Shown here piece after piece: positions 1 to 9,444 of a stretch of DNA of 54,267 nt; position 1 is the stretch's first letter, and each line of letters begins with the position of its first letter. The position numbers and the translations under genes are program-made. The notes below the pieces were generated by a model that ran no database searches, was not told the origin of the DNA, and saw only the letters and a list, made by a program, of their open reading frames with translations. Source of the stretch: Alphaproteobacteria bacterium BRH_c36 (GTDB taxonomy: Bacteria; Pseudomonadota; Alphaproteobacteria; Rhizobiales; Hyphomicrobiaceae); NCBI GenBank assembly GCA_001516065.1, contig LOEV01000110.1, positions 1 to 54,267 of the forward strand, written 5' to 3'.

Positions 1-86
1 GAGGTTGCGGCTATGATGCGATTTAGGCGCGACGGGCCACTAGGAGGATGCAAACTCATCTTCAAAGAAAGAAACGGAGATCCGAC

Positions 87-2126
87 ATGGCTGCCGAACC
101 CGGCCGGAACCGCCTGAGCGAAACCACGAGCCCCTACCTCCTGCAGCACAAGGACAACCCGGTTCACTGGTGGCCTTGGGGGGAGGAAGCGCTGGCGGAA
201 GCGATAGCGACAGGCAAGCCAATCCTTTTGTCTGTGGGGTATGCGGCCTGCCACTGGTGTCACGTTATGGCGCACGAGAGCTTCGAGAACGAAGATATTG
301 CTGCCGTCATGAACGACCTCTTCGTCAACATCAAAGTCGACCGCGAGGAACGTCCCGACATCGATGCGATCTACATGGGGGCGCTGCACTTGATGGGGGA
401 GCAGGGCGGCTGGCCGCTGACGATGTTCCTGGATACCGAGGGCCGGCCATTCTTCGGCGGCACGTATTTTCCTCCAACGGCACGCTACGGGCGGCCGGGG
501 TTCGTCGAAGTGCTCGAGAAAATCGCGCGGATCTATCGCGACGAACCGGAGCGGGTCCAGCATAACGCGCAGGTCATCACCGACGCGCTTGGCCAGCGGA
601 CGGCGGGTGCCAGCGGCATCGCGATCAGCGACCGGCTGCTCGCAGACGTGACGCAAAGGATGGCAGGCGTTGTCGATCCGCAGCACGGCGGGATACAGGG
701 TGCGCCGAAGTTCCCGCAATGGAGCTTCTTCTGGATGCTGTGGCGGGGTGCGATCCGCTACGGCAATACGCAATCGGCAACGGCCGTCGAGAAGACGCTT
801 ACCCATATCTGCCAGGGCGGGATCTACGACCACCTCGGCGGTGGCTTTGCGCGCTACTCGGTCGATGAGCGGTGGCTGGCGCCGCACTTCGAGAAGATGC
901 TCTACGACAACGCGCTCTTGATCGACCTTATGACGGAGGTCTGGCGGGAAACGAAAAACCCGCTGTTCAAGTTGCGCGTCGCTGAAACCGTCGACTGGCT
1001 GGAACGCGAGATGATCGCTGAGGGCGGGGGATTTGCGGCTTCGCTGGATGCGGATTCGGAAGGCGAGGAGGGCAAGTTCTACGTCTGGTCACGGGCGGAG
1101 ATATACGACGCGCTTGGAGATGAAGACGCGCAATTCTTCTCCCAGGTCTACGACGTCAACGAGGGCGGTAACTGGGAAGGCCACAACATCCTCAACAGGC
1201 TGGGAAGCCTGGGGCTGATGCGAAACGACGAGGAAAAGCGGCTTCGCGATTTGCGTGAGAAGCTTCTGGCGCGCCGGGCGGTGCGTATTCGACCAGGATG
1301 GGACGACAAGGTTCTGGCGGACTGGAACGGGCTGATGATCGCGGCGCTGGTGCGCGCAGCCGTCGTGTTCGGGCAGTCCGAATGGCTGGAGCGCGCGGAG
1401 ACGGCTTTCGCGTTCGTCGACACCACGATGACTGTCGACAATCGCCTTCGCCATTCCTGGCGTGCGGGAAAGCTTGGGGCGGCTGCGACGGCCAGCGATT
1501 ACGCCAACATGACCTGGGCGGCGCTGCGCCTGTTCCAGGCGACCGCCAAGCCCGGTTACCTGGCGAAAGCCGAGATCTGGGCCGATGTGCTGCACGCGCA
1601 TTACAGGCTCAGCGACGAGGGCCGGTATGCGGCCACGGCGGACGACACCGGCGACGTGCTGGTGCGCCTTGCGGGCGGGACCGACGATGCGGTTCCAAAT
1701 GCGAACGCCATCCAGGTCTCGAACCTGTCGCACCTGGCCGTGCTGACTGGAAACCAAACATATGCCGAACAGGCGATGTCTGTTCTGGAGAGTTTCTCGC
1801 CGGATATTCAGAAGAACCTGGTTGCCCACACGGGGCTCCTGGCGGCTTCGATCGATGCTATGAGTCCGCAGCAGGTGGTGATTACGGGAGGCTCGGGGCG
1901 CGACAAGATGGTGGCGGCGCTGCACGGTTTGTCGCTGCCCGGTGCGCTGGAGCATGTGCTGGGCGAGATTGATGCTTCCGGCGTTGCGCCCGCGCTGGAG
2001 GGGAAGTCGGCGAAGGATGGAGGGGCGACGGCGTTTGCATGCCTTGGGCCGCAGTGCTCGGAACCGCTCACCGAGCCGGATGGACTTTCCGCTCTACTCA
2101 AGGCGCACAGGCGGGCCAAGGCTTGA
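87..2126 (+). CDS. Thioredoxin domain-containing protein, DUF255 (YyaL/SPATA20) family
   Basis: This predicted cytosolic protein of 679 residues has the usual two-part build of the DUF255 family. An N-terminal thioredoxin-like domain carries a CHWC redox motif (C55 and C58), and a long alpha/alpha-barrel region like that of glycosidases follows. The substrate and reaction of the family are not established. I chose the ATG at 87 because GGAG lies about seven bases upstream and the family's conserved N-terminus ([19 protein letters not shown]) begins soon after. An in-frame ATG at 48 has its purine-rich run directly abutting the start, which is too close. The gene ends before the first parS site and is probably not co-transcribed with mnmG 250 bases on. 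Family assignment is firm, function unknown. Confidence 0.93.
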   Translation: MAAEPGRNRLSETTSPYLLQHKDNPVHWWPWGEEALAEAIATGKPILLSVGYAACHWCHVMAHESFENEDIAAVMNDLFVNIKVDREERPDIDAIYMGALHLMGEQGGWPLTMFLDTEGRPFFGGTYFPPTARYGRPGFVEVLEKIARIYRDEPERVQHNAQVITDALGQRTAGASGIAISDRLLADVTQRMAGVVDPQHGGIQGAPKFPQWSFFWMLWRGAIRYGNTQSATAVEKTLTHICQGGIYDHLGGGFARYSVDERWLAPHFEKMLYDNALLIDLMTEVWRETKNPLFKLRVAETVDWLEREMIAEGGGFAASLDADSEGEEGKFYVWSRAEIYDALGDEDAQFFSQVYDVNEGGNWEGHNILNRLGSLGLMRNDEEKRLRDLREKLLARRAVRIRPGWDDKVLADWNGLMIAALVRAAVVFGQSEWLERAETAFAFVDTTMTVDNRLRHSWRAGKLGAAATASDYANMTWAALRLFQATAKPGYLAKAEIWADVLHAHYRLSDEGRYAATADDTGDVLVRLAGGTDDAVPNANAIQVSNLSHLAVLTGNQTYAEQAMSVLESFSPDIQKNLVAHTGLLAASIDAMSPQQVVITGGSGRDKMVAALHGLSLPGALEHVLGEIDASGVAPALEGKSAKDGGATAFACLGPQCSEPLTEPDGLSALLKAHRRAKA

Positions 2127-2146
2127 ATCCGCGATGAAGGACGAAT

Positions 2147-2162
2147 TGTTTCACGTGAATCA
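2147..2162. other. parS: parS centromere site 1 (ParB-binding)
   Basis: The 16 bases read TGTTTCACGTGAATCA, which differ from the broadly conserved bacterial parS consensus TGTTTCACGTGAAACA at one position. The site lies 2.8 kb upstream of parA, between the DUF255 gene and mnmG, a usual distance for chromosomal parS. ParB would load here and spread. Binding is inferred from the sequence only. Confidence 0.85.
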
Positions 2163-2195
2163 TAAGGTTATGGCGTGAGGAAACCCCGCAATCGT

Positions 2196-2218
2196 TATTC
2201 CCGCCTTCGCCGGAATGA
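2196..2218. repeat. Short palindrome between the parS sites
   Basis: ATTCC and GGAAT arms enclose a GC-rich centre to form a small hairpin-like palindrome. Short palindromes with arms of this kind are commonly dispersed in alphaproteobacterial genomes. Only this copy was noticed in the window, so the family assignment is weak. Confidence 0.35.
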
Positions 2219-2280
2219 CGGATACGGCCAATAAGCTGTGATACGGACGCCGCAGGCGCTCAGGCTTCGTCGGTCTGGAA

Positions 2281-2296
2281 TGTTTCACGTGAATCA
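2281..2296. other. parS: parS centromere site 2 (ParB-binding)
   Basis: This is a second exact copy of the 16-base TGTTTCACGTGAATCA site, 134 bases after the first and about 80 bases before the mnmG start codon. It has the same single deviation from the consensus as site 1. Paired parS sites near parAB support this being the origin-proximal centromere region. Confidence 0.85.
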
Positions 2297-2377
2297 TCTG
2301 TCAATGGGCTGATCTGTCGTTAGGTGTGGATGAAGGGCGGCTCTTGCCGATCGGCGGGCCGATGATATGACGAAGCG

Positions 2378-4246
2378 ATGAAACAGCGGTTTGACGTCAT
2401 TGTTGTCGGAGGTGGGCACGCAGGCTGCGAAGCCGCGGCTGCGGCTGCGCGCGTTGGCGCTGTCACGGCTCTGGTGACGCACCGGGCCGACACGATCGGT
2501 GAAATGTCTTGCAATCCGGCCATCGGGGGGCTGGGCAAGGGTCATCTCGTCCGGGAAATCGACGCGTTTGACGGGCTGATGGCCAGGGTGGCGGATCGGG
2601 CCGGCATCCAATTCCGGCTGCTGAACCGGTCGAAGGGACCGGCGGTGCAAGGTCCTCGCACGCAGGCCGACCGCAAGCTTTATCGAGATGCCATGCAGAC
2701 GGAGGTGGCCGAAACGAAAAACCTCTGTGTCGTTGAAGGAGCCGTCGAGGATCTGATCGTCAACAATGGCCGGGTTACCGGAATTGTGACTGGCGACGGG
2801 CGTCCCTTGCACGCCGGGGCTGTCGTCCTGACAACTGGAACGTTCCTCAACGGCCTTATTCATATGGGCGACGAGCGTATCCCAGCTGGCCGCGCTGGCG
2901 AAGCGCCGGCGATCAGGCTTTCCGACCGACTTTACGGGCTCGGGCTCGAAATGGGACGGCTGAAGACCGGGACCCCGCCAAGGCTCATTTCCGCGACGAT
3001 CGAATGGTCAGCGCTGGAAATGCAGGCGGCCGACGACGTGCCGGTGCCGCTGTCGTTCATGACACCCCGGATCACGACGCCGCAGATCTCCTGCGGGATT
3101 ACCCGGACGACCGAAGCGACCCATGAGATCATCCATGCAAACCTTTCCCGGTCGCCGATGTATTCGGGGGCGATCAAAAGCGTCGGTCCGCGATACTGCC
3201 CGTCGATCGAGGACAAGGTGGTGCGGTTTGCAGACCGATCTTCTCACCAGGTGTTCCTGGAGCCGGAAGGGCTCGACGACAAGCTGGTCTATCCAAACGG
3301 CGTGTCGACATCGCTGCCGTCTGAGGTACAGCTGGCGTTCCTGCGGACGATGCCGGGATTAGAGCACGTCGAAATCCGGCGGCCGGGCTATGCCATCGAA
3401 TACGACTACGTCGATCCGCGGGCTTTGAAGCCGACGCTGGAAGTGAAGATCCTGCCGGGGCTCTATCTTGCCGGGCAGATCAACGGTACGACGGGGTACG
3501 AAGAGGCGGGAGCGCAGGGACTGTTGGCGGGTCTCAATGCAGCGCTTAAGGCTTCGGGAAGCCAGCGGGACGTTATCGTTTCGCGCGCCGACGGCTATGT
3601 CGGCGTCATGATCGACGACCTTGTTACGCGGGGCGTCTCAGAGCCTTATCGGATGTTCACGTCGCGGGCGGAGTTCCGGCTCAAGTTGCGCGCGGATAAC
3701 GCGGATCAGCGGCTGACGCCGCTCGGCCTGTCGGTCGGATGCGTCGGGCCGGAGCGAGCGCGGGCGTTCGAAGCGAAGACCCTGGCACTCGACGACGGCC
3801 GGGTGCTGCTCGAGCGTTTGTCTTTGACGCCCAATGAAGCCGAGCGGCACGGCATTCAGCTCAACAAGGACGGACGCCGGCGGTCGGCCTTCGACCTGTT
3901 GTCACTGGCGGAGGTTTCGTTCGAGAAGCTGAAGCCGATCTGGCCGGAGCTGGCCGGCCTCGAAGCTCGCATTGCCGGGCAGCTTGCAATCGATGCGCGA
4001 TATTCGGCGTATGTGCGCCGGCAGGACGAGGATGTCGCGACCTTGAAGAGGGACGCGGAACTGCGGATTCCCGGTGACTTCAGTTTTTCCGGAATTGCCG
4101 GGTTGTCTAGCGAGCTCAGAACGAAACTGGAGCGGTATCGCCCGGATTCTTTGGCAAGCGCGCAGCGGATTGATGGCATGACGCCGGCAGCACTGATGCT
4201 GCTTGCCGCCCATCTCAGGAAACTGCCGTCGAAAGCTTCGGCATAG
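2378..4246 (+). CDS. mnmG: tRNA uridine-5-carboxymethylaminomethyl(34) synthesis enzyme MnmG (GidA)
   Basis: MnmG acts with MnmE (GTPase) in the cytosol to install the (carboxymethyl)aminomethyl group on the wobble uridine of certain tRNAs, using FAD, NADH and methylenetetrahydrofolate. The 622-residue length is typical. The N-terminus has the FAD dinucleotide-binding loop ([10 protein letters not shown]), followed by the family signature around [16 protein letters not shown] and the second signature around [12 protein letters not shown]. The gene is followed nine bases later by rsmG and then parAB, the classical gidA-gidB-parA-parB order. The mnmE gene, often just upstream, is not in this window; a DUF255 gene and two parS sites occupy the upstream side. 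Assignment is certain. Confidence 0.98.
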   Translation: MKQRFDVIVVGGGHAGCEAAAAAARVGAVTALVTHRADTIGEMSCNPAIGGLGKGHLVREIDAFDGLMARVADRAGIQFRLLNRSKGPAVQGPRTQADRKLYRDAMQTEVAETKNLCVVEGAVEDLIVNNGRVTGIVTGDGRPLHAGAVVLTTGTFLNGLIHMGDERIPAGRAGEAPAIRLSDRLYGLGLEMGRLKTGTPPRLISATIEWSALEMQAADDVPVPLSFMTPRITTPQISCGITRTTEATHEIIHANLSRSPMYSGAIKSVGPRYCPSIEDKVVRFADRSSHQVFLEPEGLDDKLVYPNGVSTSLPSEVQLAFLRTMPGLEHVEIRRPGYAIEYDYVDPRALKPTLEVKILPGLYLAGQINGTTGYEEAGAQGLLAGLNAALKASGSQRDVIVSRADGYVGVMIDDLVTRGVSEPYRMFTSRAEFRLKLRADNADQRLTPLGLSVGCVGPERARAFEAKTLALDDGRVLLERLSLTPNEAERHGIQLNKDGRRRSAFDLLSLAEVSFEKLKPIWPELAGLEARIAGQLAIDARYSAYVRRQDEDVATLKRDAELRIPGDFSFSGIAGLSSELRTKLERYRPDSLASAQRIDGMTPAALMLLAAHLRKLPSKASA

Positions 4247-4255
4247 GGCCCTTTC

Positions 4256-4921
4256 ATGCCTGCCAGGATCAAAGGGCCCAGGGAGTTCCAGCAGTGCTTC
4301 GGCGTCTCAGATGAGACATTGGAGAAGCTCGTCGTCTATGAAACCCTCCTGAAACAGTGGCAGAAGAAAATAAATCTCGTCGCGCCGTCCACGCTGGACG
4401 ACATCTGGCACCGGCATTTTGCCGACAGCGCGCAACTCCTGGCCCTTGCTCCCAGATGCGCGCGCAAATGGGTGGATCTCGGCTCGGGGGCCGGGTTTCC
4501 GGGACTTGTGCTGGCCATCATGCGGTTCGGACGGGGTGGCGAATCGGATCAGGAACCACACGTTCTCATCGAGAGCGATCAGAGAAAGGCCGCTTTCCTC
4601 GGGGAAATCGCAAGAAAAACGTCCGTGGCTGTGGACATCGCCATCTCGCGAATCGAGTTATCGTCGACTCAGGGTAGATACACATCTGTGGATGTGGTTT
4701 CGGCGCGTGCTTTGGCGCCCCTCGATCGGCTTATCGGGTTGGCCAAGCCTATGTTTGGACCTGAGAGCGTCGGGCTGTTCCTGAAGGGGCGGGATGTCGC
4801 CCAGGAGATAGAGGCGGCCCGGTCGAAGTGGAGTTTCACGTGTGAACTCGTCCAAAGCCTGACAGAATCCGAAGCGCGTATTGCAGTTGTGACAAGTCCT
4901 GAAGCCAGAAGCGAAGGATGA
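4256..4921 (+). CDS. rsmG: 16S rRNA (guanine(527)-N7)-methyltransferase RsmG (GidB)
   Basis: RsmG uses S-adenosylmethionine to methylate N7 of G527 in the 530 loop of 16S rRNA. The protein has 221 residues, the usual size. Its SAM-binding motif reads VDLGSGAGFPG near residue 75, and the early segment WQKKINLVAPST is the family's conserved substrate-side region. It starts nine bases after mnmG, and its stop codon overlaps the parA start (ATGA), so the three genes are very likely one transcript with translational coupling into parA. Assignment is certain. Confidence 0.97.
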   Translation: MPARIKGPREFQQCFGVSDETLEKLVVYETLLKQWQKKINLVAPSTLDDIWHRHFADSAQLLALAPRCARKWVDLGSGAGFPGLVLAIMRFGRGGESDQEPHVLIESDQRKAAFLGEIARKTSVAVDIAISRIELSSTQGRYTSVDVVSARALAPLDRLIGLAKPMFGPESVGLFLKGRDVAQEIEAARSKWSFTCELVQSLTESEARIAVVTSPEARSEG

Positions 4922-5760
4922 CAGCCGTGACAGGCGCACACATTACCGGCAGAAGACCGCGAGTTCTAGCAATCGCCAACCAGAAGGGCGGCGTTGGAAA
5001 AACGACGACCGCTATCAACCTCTCGACGGCGCTGGTGGCCGTCGGGGAACGGGTGCTCGTGATCGATTTCGATTCGCAGGGGAATGCCTCGACGGGTCTT
5101 GGAATTGAAGCTGCGAGCCGTATCAAAACCTCCTACGGCGTAATGCTCGGGGAAACGAGCCTGGCGGATGCCGCGATGGCGACCGCGGTGCCGGGTCTCA
5201 ACGTGGTGCCGGCGAATGCAGATCTCGTCGGACTCGAATCGGCGCTGATGAACGAAGCGGACCGCCCCTACCGGCTGCGCGATGCCGTCGTCGAACTGAT
5301 GCAGCACTGCCAGTCGCTTCCAGCCGAACAGGCCTACACCTACATTTTGATCGATTGCCCGCCATCGGTGAATATCCTGACGCTCAACGCTATGACGGCT
5401 GCAGACGCAGTTCTCGTTCCCGTCCAGTGCGAGTTCTTCGCGCTCGAAGGGATCGCGCAGTTCAAGGAGACGATCGATCAGATTCGAGCGAACCTGAACC
5501 CGTCGCTGCAAATCCAGGGGGTTGTGCTGACCATGCATGACGCCCGGACTTCGCTTTCGAAAGAAGTGGCCGAAAATGTGCGGGAGTTCTTCGGCCCGAA
5601 GGTCTACAACACCGTCATTCCACGCAATACGCGTGTTGCCGAGGCACCCTCCCACGGTAAACCGCTGCTGCTTTACGACTACGAATGTGCTGGAAGTCAG
5701 GCGTACATCCGGCTTGCAACCGAGATCATCGAGCGCGAACGGCAATACAAAGCCGCTTGA
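4918..5760 (+). CDS. parA: Chromosome partitioning ATPase ParA
   Basis: ParA is a Walker-type ATPase that binds DNA non-specifically as an ATP dimer and moves ParB-parS complexes during chromosome segregation. The 280-residue protein begins with a short tail and then the deviant Walker A motif KGGVGKTT (residues 23-30), followed by the DFDSQGN and LIDCPPS motifs of the family. It lacks the long N-terminal helix-turn-helix extension of plasmid ParA (type Ia), as expected for a chromosomal ParA/Soj. The ATG at 4918 overlaps the rsmG stop. ParB follows 91 bases later and two parS sites lie 2.6-2.8 kb upstream. Confidence 0.97.
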   Translation: MTAVTGAHITGRRPRVLAIANQKGGVGKTTTAINLSTALVAVGERVLVIDFDSQGNASTGLGIEAASRIKTSYGVMLGETSLADAAMATAVPGLNVVPANADLVGLESALMNEADRPYRLRDAVVELMQHCQSLPAEQAYTYILIDCPPSVNILTLNAMTAADAVLVPVQCEFFALEGIAQFKETIDQIRANLNPSLQIQGVVLTMHDARTSLSKEVAENVREFFGPKVYNTVIPRNTRVAEAPSHGKPLLLYDYECAGSQAYIRLATEIIERERQYKAA

Positions 5761-5851
5761 GCTGCGATGGCGAAACTACAGGACGGGGCGCGGCTGGCGG
5801 CTCTCTATTTCGGGGCTTGCTGGTGGGCGTATTTGAGGGGATAGCTTTGGC

Positions 5852-6829
5852 ATGAATACGCCGGCGAAGAAAAACAGACTGGGTCGGGGGCTTGCTTCAT
5901 TGATCGGCGGAAACGGATCGAAGAATAATGTGGAGGCTTTGCCAGTGGCCATGAAAGCGGCGGGCGGGCAGGAGGGTTCTCGGCGCGAAGGCGCAATTGC
6001 CGCTTCGGTATCTGCCGTTGCCGGCGGCGCGGAGCGGCTCGAAGGCGAGCACAAGCTCGTCGCCCTCGACCGGATCAAGCCCAGCAGCCTCAACCCGCGC
6101 CGCGACTTCAATCCAGACGATCTCGCCGAACTCAGCGATTCGATTCGATCGAAAGGTTTGGTGCAGCCCATCCTGGTCCGTCCCGACCCGATCGCCGGCG
6201 GTTACTTTGAGATTGTCGCCGGCGAGCGACGCTGGCGGGCTTGCGGCCAGGCCGGACTGCACCGGATTCCGTGTGTGGTGCGTGATCTGACCGACAAGGA
6301 AGTGCTTGAGTTCGCTATTATCGAAAACGTTCAACGTGCCGACCTCAACTCGATCGAAGAGGCGATGGGGTATCGTGAGCTGATCGAGCGGTTCCATTAT
6401 TCGCAGGAGCAGATCTCCGAAATCATCGGCAAGAGCCGCAGCCACGTCGCTAATACACTGCGGCTTCTTCGGTTGCCGGATTCGGTGCAGGCGCTTGTTC
6501 AGATGGGGCGGCTGACGGCAGGGCATGCGCGGGCGCTGATCGGCCGTGACGATGCTGTGACTCTTGCGGAGCGGATTATCGCGGACGACCTCAACGTTCG
6601 CGCGGTCGAAGCGCTGGTCCAGTCGGGTGTCGATGATGGTTCAAAGGGACGGTCGGCGCGCGAGAAGGATGCCGATACCAAGGCATTCGAAAAGGAGCTC
6701 ACCGAGGCGCTGGGCCTGAAGGTCGAGATCAAGCGCGGCTCGGGCGAGAGCGGAAACATGATCATCAAGTACGGAAATTTTGACCAGCTCGAATATATCC
6801 GCATGCGATTGACCGGTTCCTACAGCTGA
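5852..6829 (+). CDS. parB: Chromosome partitioning protein ParB
   Basis: ParB is the CTP-dependent DNA clamp that loads at parS. The 325-residue protein has an N-terminal ParA-stimulating peptide (LGRGLASLIG, residues 10-19), the ParB/Srx CTPase domain with the GERRWRA box (124-130), a central helix-turn-helix (near YSQEQISEIIGKSRSHVANT) that reads parS, and a C-terminal dimerisation domain. A GAGGGGA ribosome binding site lies about nine bases before the ATG. In many Hyphomicrobiales the next locus is holA-lptE-leuS on the opposite strand; here those genes lie 25 kb away. Confidence 0.97.
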   Translation: MNTPAKKNRLGRGLASLIGGNGSKNNVEALPVAMKAAGGQEGSRREGAIAASVSAVAGGAERLEGEHKLVALDRIKPSSLNPRRDFNPDDLAELSDSIRSKGLVQPILVRPDPIAGGYFEIVAGERRWRACGQAGLHRIPCVVRDLTDKEVLEFAIIENVQRADLNSIEEAMGYRELIERFHYSQEQISEIIGKSRSHVANTLRLLRLPDSVQALVQMGRLTAGHARALIGRDDAVTLAERIIADDLNVRAVEALVQSGVDDGSKGRSAREKDADTKAFEKELTEALGLKVEIKRGSGESGNMIIKYGNFDQLEYIRMRLTGSYS

Positions 6830-6956
6830 TGGCTGATCTCTCGGGGAGCCCAGAAAAACCAAAAGCCAAATGCATAGCTTGACCTCCCGGGCTTCGACTG
6901 CTCGATAGGGCTCTGTTTGTCGGAACAACTCTTTCTTTGCCCGACATCCTTTTATG

Positions 6957-7061
6957 CCAACACTCGGTAAACCGGTGTTGGTATCCAAGCTTGTGTTGAC
7001 GCGCTAAAGTCGTGTTGGGCGCACTTTGTCTGGCCAACACCTCCTAAAGTTGTGTTGGGCC
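6957..7061. repeat. Palindromic repeat cluster, family 1, copy A (upstream of hisE)
   Basis: The first unit (6957-6981) has arms CCAACAC-T-CGG and CCG-GTGTTGG, a ten-pair stem with one bulged T and a TAAA loop. A second unit (7032-7061) pairs GGCCAACAC with GTGTTGGGCC. More GTGTTG half-sites lie between them. The same arm sequences recur at 31556-31683 and 36114-36207. The cluster sits in the 5' leader of hisE, ending about 24 bases before its ATG. Confidence 0.75.
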
Positions 7062-7084
7062 GAGAAATCTGCACAGGGAAGCCG

Positions 7085-7417
7085 ATGACCGATGCCGTGC
7101 TGAGCCGGCTTGCCGCGACGATCCGAGAACGTCGCGCCGCTGCTGCGGATACCTCCTACACACGCCAGCTCCTCGACGCAGGACCCAAGCGTTGTGCCAA
7201 GAAGCTCGGCGAGGAGGCTGCCGAAACGATCATCGCTGCGTTGAGCGAGGACGACGATGCCTTGACCGGCGAAGCTGCCGATCTCGTCTACCACCTGATT
7301 GTCCTGCTCGAATCGCGCGACATTGCCTTCGATGATGTTGTTGCGAAGCTCGAGAAACGGATGGGCGTCTCAGGACTGGCCGAGAAAGAGGCTCGCAAGT
7401 CCTCTTCCGGGTGTTAG
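7085..7417 (+). CDS. hisE: Phosphoribosyl-ATP pyrophosphatase HisE
   Basis: HisE hydrolyses phosphoribosyl-ATP to phosphoribosyl-AMP and pyrophosphate, the second step of histidine synthesis. The 110-residue single-domain protein shows the MazG-like metal-binding glutamates (KKLGEEAAE and [14 protein letters not shown]). The ATG at 7085 has AGGGAA about eight bases upstream and gives the family's normal N-terminus. In many relatives hisE closes a hisBHAF-hisE-coaA cluster; here only hisE and coaA are present, 16 bases apart, behind a repeat-rich leader that follows parB. That points to a rearrangement at the hisE 5' side. Confidence 0.93.
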   Translation: MTDAVLSRLAATIRERRAAAADTSYTRQLLDAGPKRCAKKLGEEAAETIIAALSEDDDALTGEAADLVYHLIVLLESRDIAFDDVVAKLEKRMGVSGLAEKEARKSSSGC

Positions 7418-7433
7418 GGTTCGCGCACAGCAC

Positions 7434-8381
7434 ATGACATCCAATCTTCCTTTTTCGCCCTACCAGATCTTCACCCGTCAAGAATGGGCGCGCCTGCGCG
7501 CCGATACGCCGATGACACTGGTGCCGCGCGAACTCGACGACCTGTCAGGCCTGATCGAGCAGCTTTCTGTCGAGGAGGTCGAGACGATCTATCTGCCGAT
7601 GTCGCGGTTGTTGAACCTCTATGTCGCCGCCGCACAGGAACTTCACGCTGCGACCTCCACGTTTCTAGGACACAAGGACCGCAAGGTTCCTTTCATCCTG
7701 GGTGTCGCCGGCTCGGTGGCGATCGGCAAGAGCACGACGGCGCGCGTCCTGAAGGCGCTGCTGGCGCGCTGGCCGGATCACCCTCGCGTCGATCTCATCA
7801 CGACCGACGGGTTCCTCTATCCCAACGAGGAACTGGAACGGCGGGGGTTGATGGACAGGAAGGGCTTTCCGGAGAGCTTCGATTCGGCGAAGCTCCTGCA
7901 ATTCCTCGTCGATGTGAAGTCGGGTCGTGAAAAGGTCGTCGCTCCGGTCTATTCCCACTTCCATTATGACATCATGCCGGGTTCAGGGGTGGTGATTGAA
8001 AATCCCGATATCCTGATCGTCGAGGGGCTCAATGTGCTGCAGCCGGCGCGATTGCCCAAAGATGGCGAAGCCATCCCGTTCGTCTCGGATTTCTTCGATT
8101 TCTCGATCTATCTGGAAGCAGATCCGGAACTCATTGAAGACTGGTATGTCGAGCGATTCCTGCGGCTGCGGCAGACCGCCTTCCGCGATCCGGCCGCCTA
8201 TTTCCACCAGTACGCCTTGTTGAGCGACGAGGAGGCTCGCGCAAAAGGGCGAGCGATCTGGCGGGAGATCAACCTGAAAAACCTCGAGGAAAATATTCTT
8301 CCGACGAAGCAGCGGGCGCGGCTGATTTTGAAGAAATCGGAAAAGCATCGAATCGAGCGCGTTGCGTTGAGGAAACTCTAA
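7434..8381 (+). CDS. coaA: Type I pantothenate kinase CoaA
   Basis: CoaA phosphorylates pantothenate with ATP, the first and regulated step of coenzyme A synthesis. The 315-residue protein has the P-loop GSVAIGKS at residues 93-100 and the family segments TTDGFLYPN and [10 protein letters not shown]. The ATG at 7434 gives the usual N-terminus ([12 protein letters not shown] close to the start); the open frame continues upstream into hisE, but that extension is not conserved-looking. It follows hisE by 16 bases, so the two are probably one operon. A strong terminator follows about 90 bases after the stop. Confidence 0.96.
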   Translation: MTSNLPFSPYQIFTRQEWARLRADTPMTLVPRELDDLSGLIEQLSVEEVETIYLPMSRLLNLYVAAAQELHAATSTFLGHKDRKVPFILGVAGSVAIGKSTTARVLKALLARWPDHPRVDLITTDGFLYPNEELERRGLMDRKGFPESFDSAKLLQFLVDVKSGREKVVAPVYSHFHYDIMPGSGVVIENPDILIVEGLNVLQPARLPKDGEAIPFVSDFFDFSIYLEADPELIEDWYVERFLRLRQTAFRDPAAYFHQYALLSDEEARAKGRAIWREINLKNLEENILPTKQRARLILKKSEKHRIERVALRKL

Positions 8382-8471
8382 CCCGCTCCTGTTTTTTCTC
8401 AACTGTGGTTCGGGCTCGTCTTTGCTTTGAACGTGTTCCAGAACTCCAAAACTATGTTCGAAACAACAAAA

Positions 8472-8502
8472 GCGACCGCCTTGGGGAGCGGTCGCCGTTT
8501 TT
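8472..8502 (+). terminator. Rho-independent terminator after coaA
   Basis: Arms GCGACCGC and GCGGTCGC form an eight-pair GC-rich stem with a short loop, followed by a run of five T. It lies 90 bases downstream of coaA and probably ends the hisE-coaA transcript. Confidence 0.85.
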
Positions 8503-8561
8503 GTGCACATCGGGAGAAAAATGCTCGTTGCGAGTAAAAGATTTTATGAACGGTGTTTAAT

Positions 8562-9182
8562 TCATGCTGTACGGGCGGCAGGTTGGGGCCCGCCAAAGGC
8601 GAACAGGGTTTGGGAGAAAGACAGTTGATAACGCAAGGCTGAGCGTACTATTGGAGACTGAAAGCACTGAGTTGCAATTACAATTTGAAATTGCCATATG
8701 GCGGACGCGGCGCGGATATTGTCGGCGAGTAGGCGGCGCAGCTCGTTATCCCGGAGGGATTGAGGGTGCTGAGTTCTTCGTGGTTCGTCGTCGGGCTCAG
8801 CGGCGCCAGCGCCGGTGCGATCGGCTTCGGGCGTTTTCGTTGCCGGCGCTGTGCGTGCGGGCTCTCGTTTGTGGTTGAGGGCCATTGTCCGATTCTCCGA
8901 CGGGCTCTGAGCGGACGGCGGATCGAGGGAATTGCGGTCGTTGTATTGTTTTTCCAGCCGATTCGGCGACTTTAATTCGTGAAAAAGCTGTTCTTTTTCG
9001 CTGTTGAATTTATCGCGCAATCTCCGGATTGTAGATGGATCGCAGATACCGGTATTCCTGATTGCTGTCGTCGGTCTTAATTCCGGGTCTTCGATAATCA
9101 TTTCGGCAATTTCCCGGAGTCGACGGCTGTCGTCGATTCCCGACCCCTTGGGGCGGCCTCTACGGGTTTTATTGCAGTTCAT
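8562..9182 (-). CDS. Hypothetical protein with AT-hook and helix-turn-helix-like N-terminus
   Basis: I do not recognise a named family for this 206-residue protein. The N-terminus has an AT-hook-like RRGRPKGSG (residues 7-15). A helical segment resembling a helix-turn-helix follows, around residues 38-60 (TTAIRNTGICDPSTIRRLRDKF), which suggests DNA binding. The middle (about residues 70-145) is low-complexity, rich in R, P, A and E. The last 55 residues form a more hydrophobic helical region. It faces the next gene divergently across an AT-rich gap (9183-9444), and base composition here is lower in GC than in the core genes, which suggests an accessory gene. A regulator or nucleoid-associated role is inference. 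Confidence 0.6.
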   Translation of the reverse strand: MNCNKTRRGRPKGSGIDDSRRLREIAEMIIEDPELRPTTAIRNTGICDPSTIRRLRDKFNSEKEQLFHELKSPNRLEKQYNDRNSLDPPSAQSPSENRTMALNHKREPARTAPATKTPEADRTGAGAAEPDDEPRRTQHPQSLRDNELRRLLADNIRAASAIWQFQIVIATQCFQSPIVRSALRYQLSFSQTLFAFGGPQPAARTA

Positions 9183-9444
9183 AGGAACTTAATCCTGTCT
9201 GAGGTTGTCGTTCGATGTTGTTGATATAGCGGTAATTTATCAGAAAGATCCAGGGAGAAAAATTATATCGGCAGTCATTCCATTCGTTAAGTAGGTACAA
9301 TTGTTGCGCTTTTGCATCCGATTTCGATACCGGAAGCCATTAAAACGTATTTCCCGCTGGTCAATAACTGCGGTTTCTATTGTCGATGAGCCAATTAGTG
9401 AAATGGGGCGTGTTGGTTGATTCGGAGCGAAAAGGGGTGGTCAT

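Noticed and set aside
1089-1955. Open frame of 288 codons antisense to the DUF255 gene
   Set aside because: Shadow of a clear coding gene; composition biased to Arg and no family signature.
4833-4849. Sequence containing GTTTCACGTGTGAAC in rsmG, similar to parS
   Set aside because: Only about 11 of 16 positions fit parS and it lies in coding sequence; likely chance.
8395-8470. Possible small gene after coaA
   Set aside because: No ribosome binding site with a usable frame; the region only leads to a terminator.
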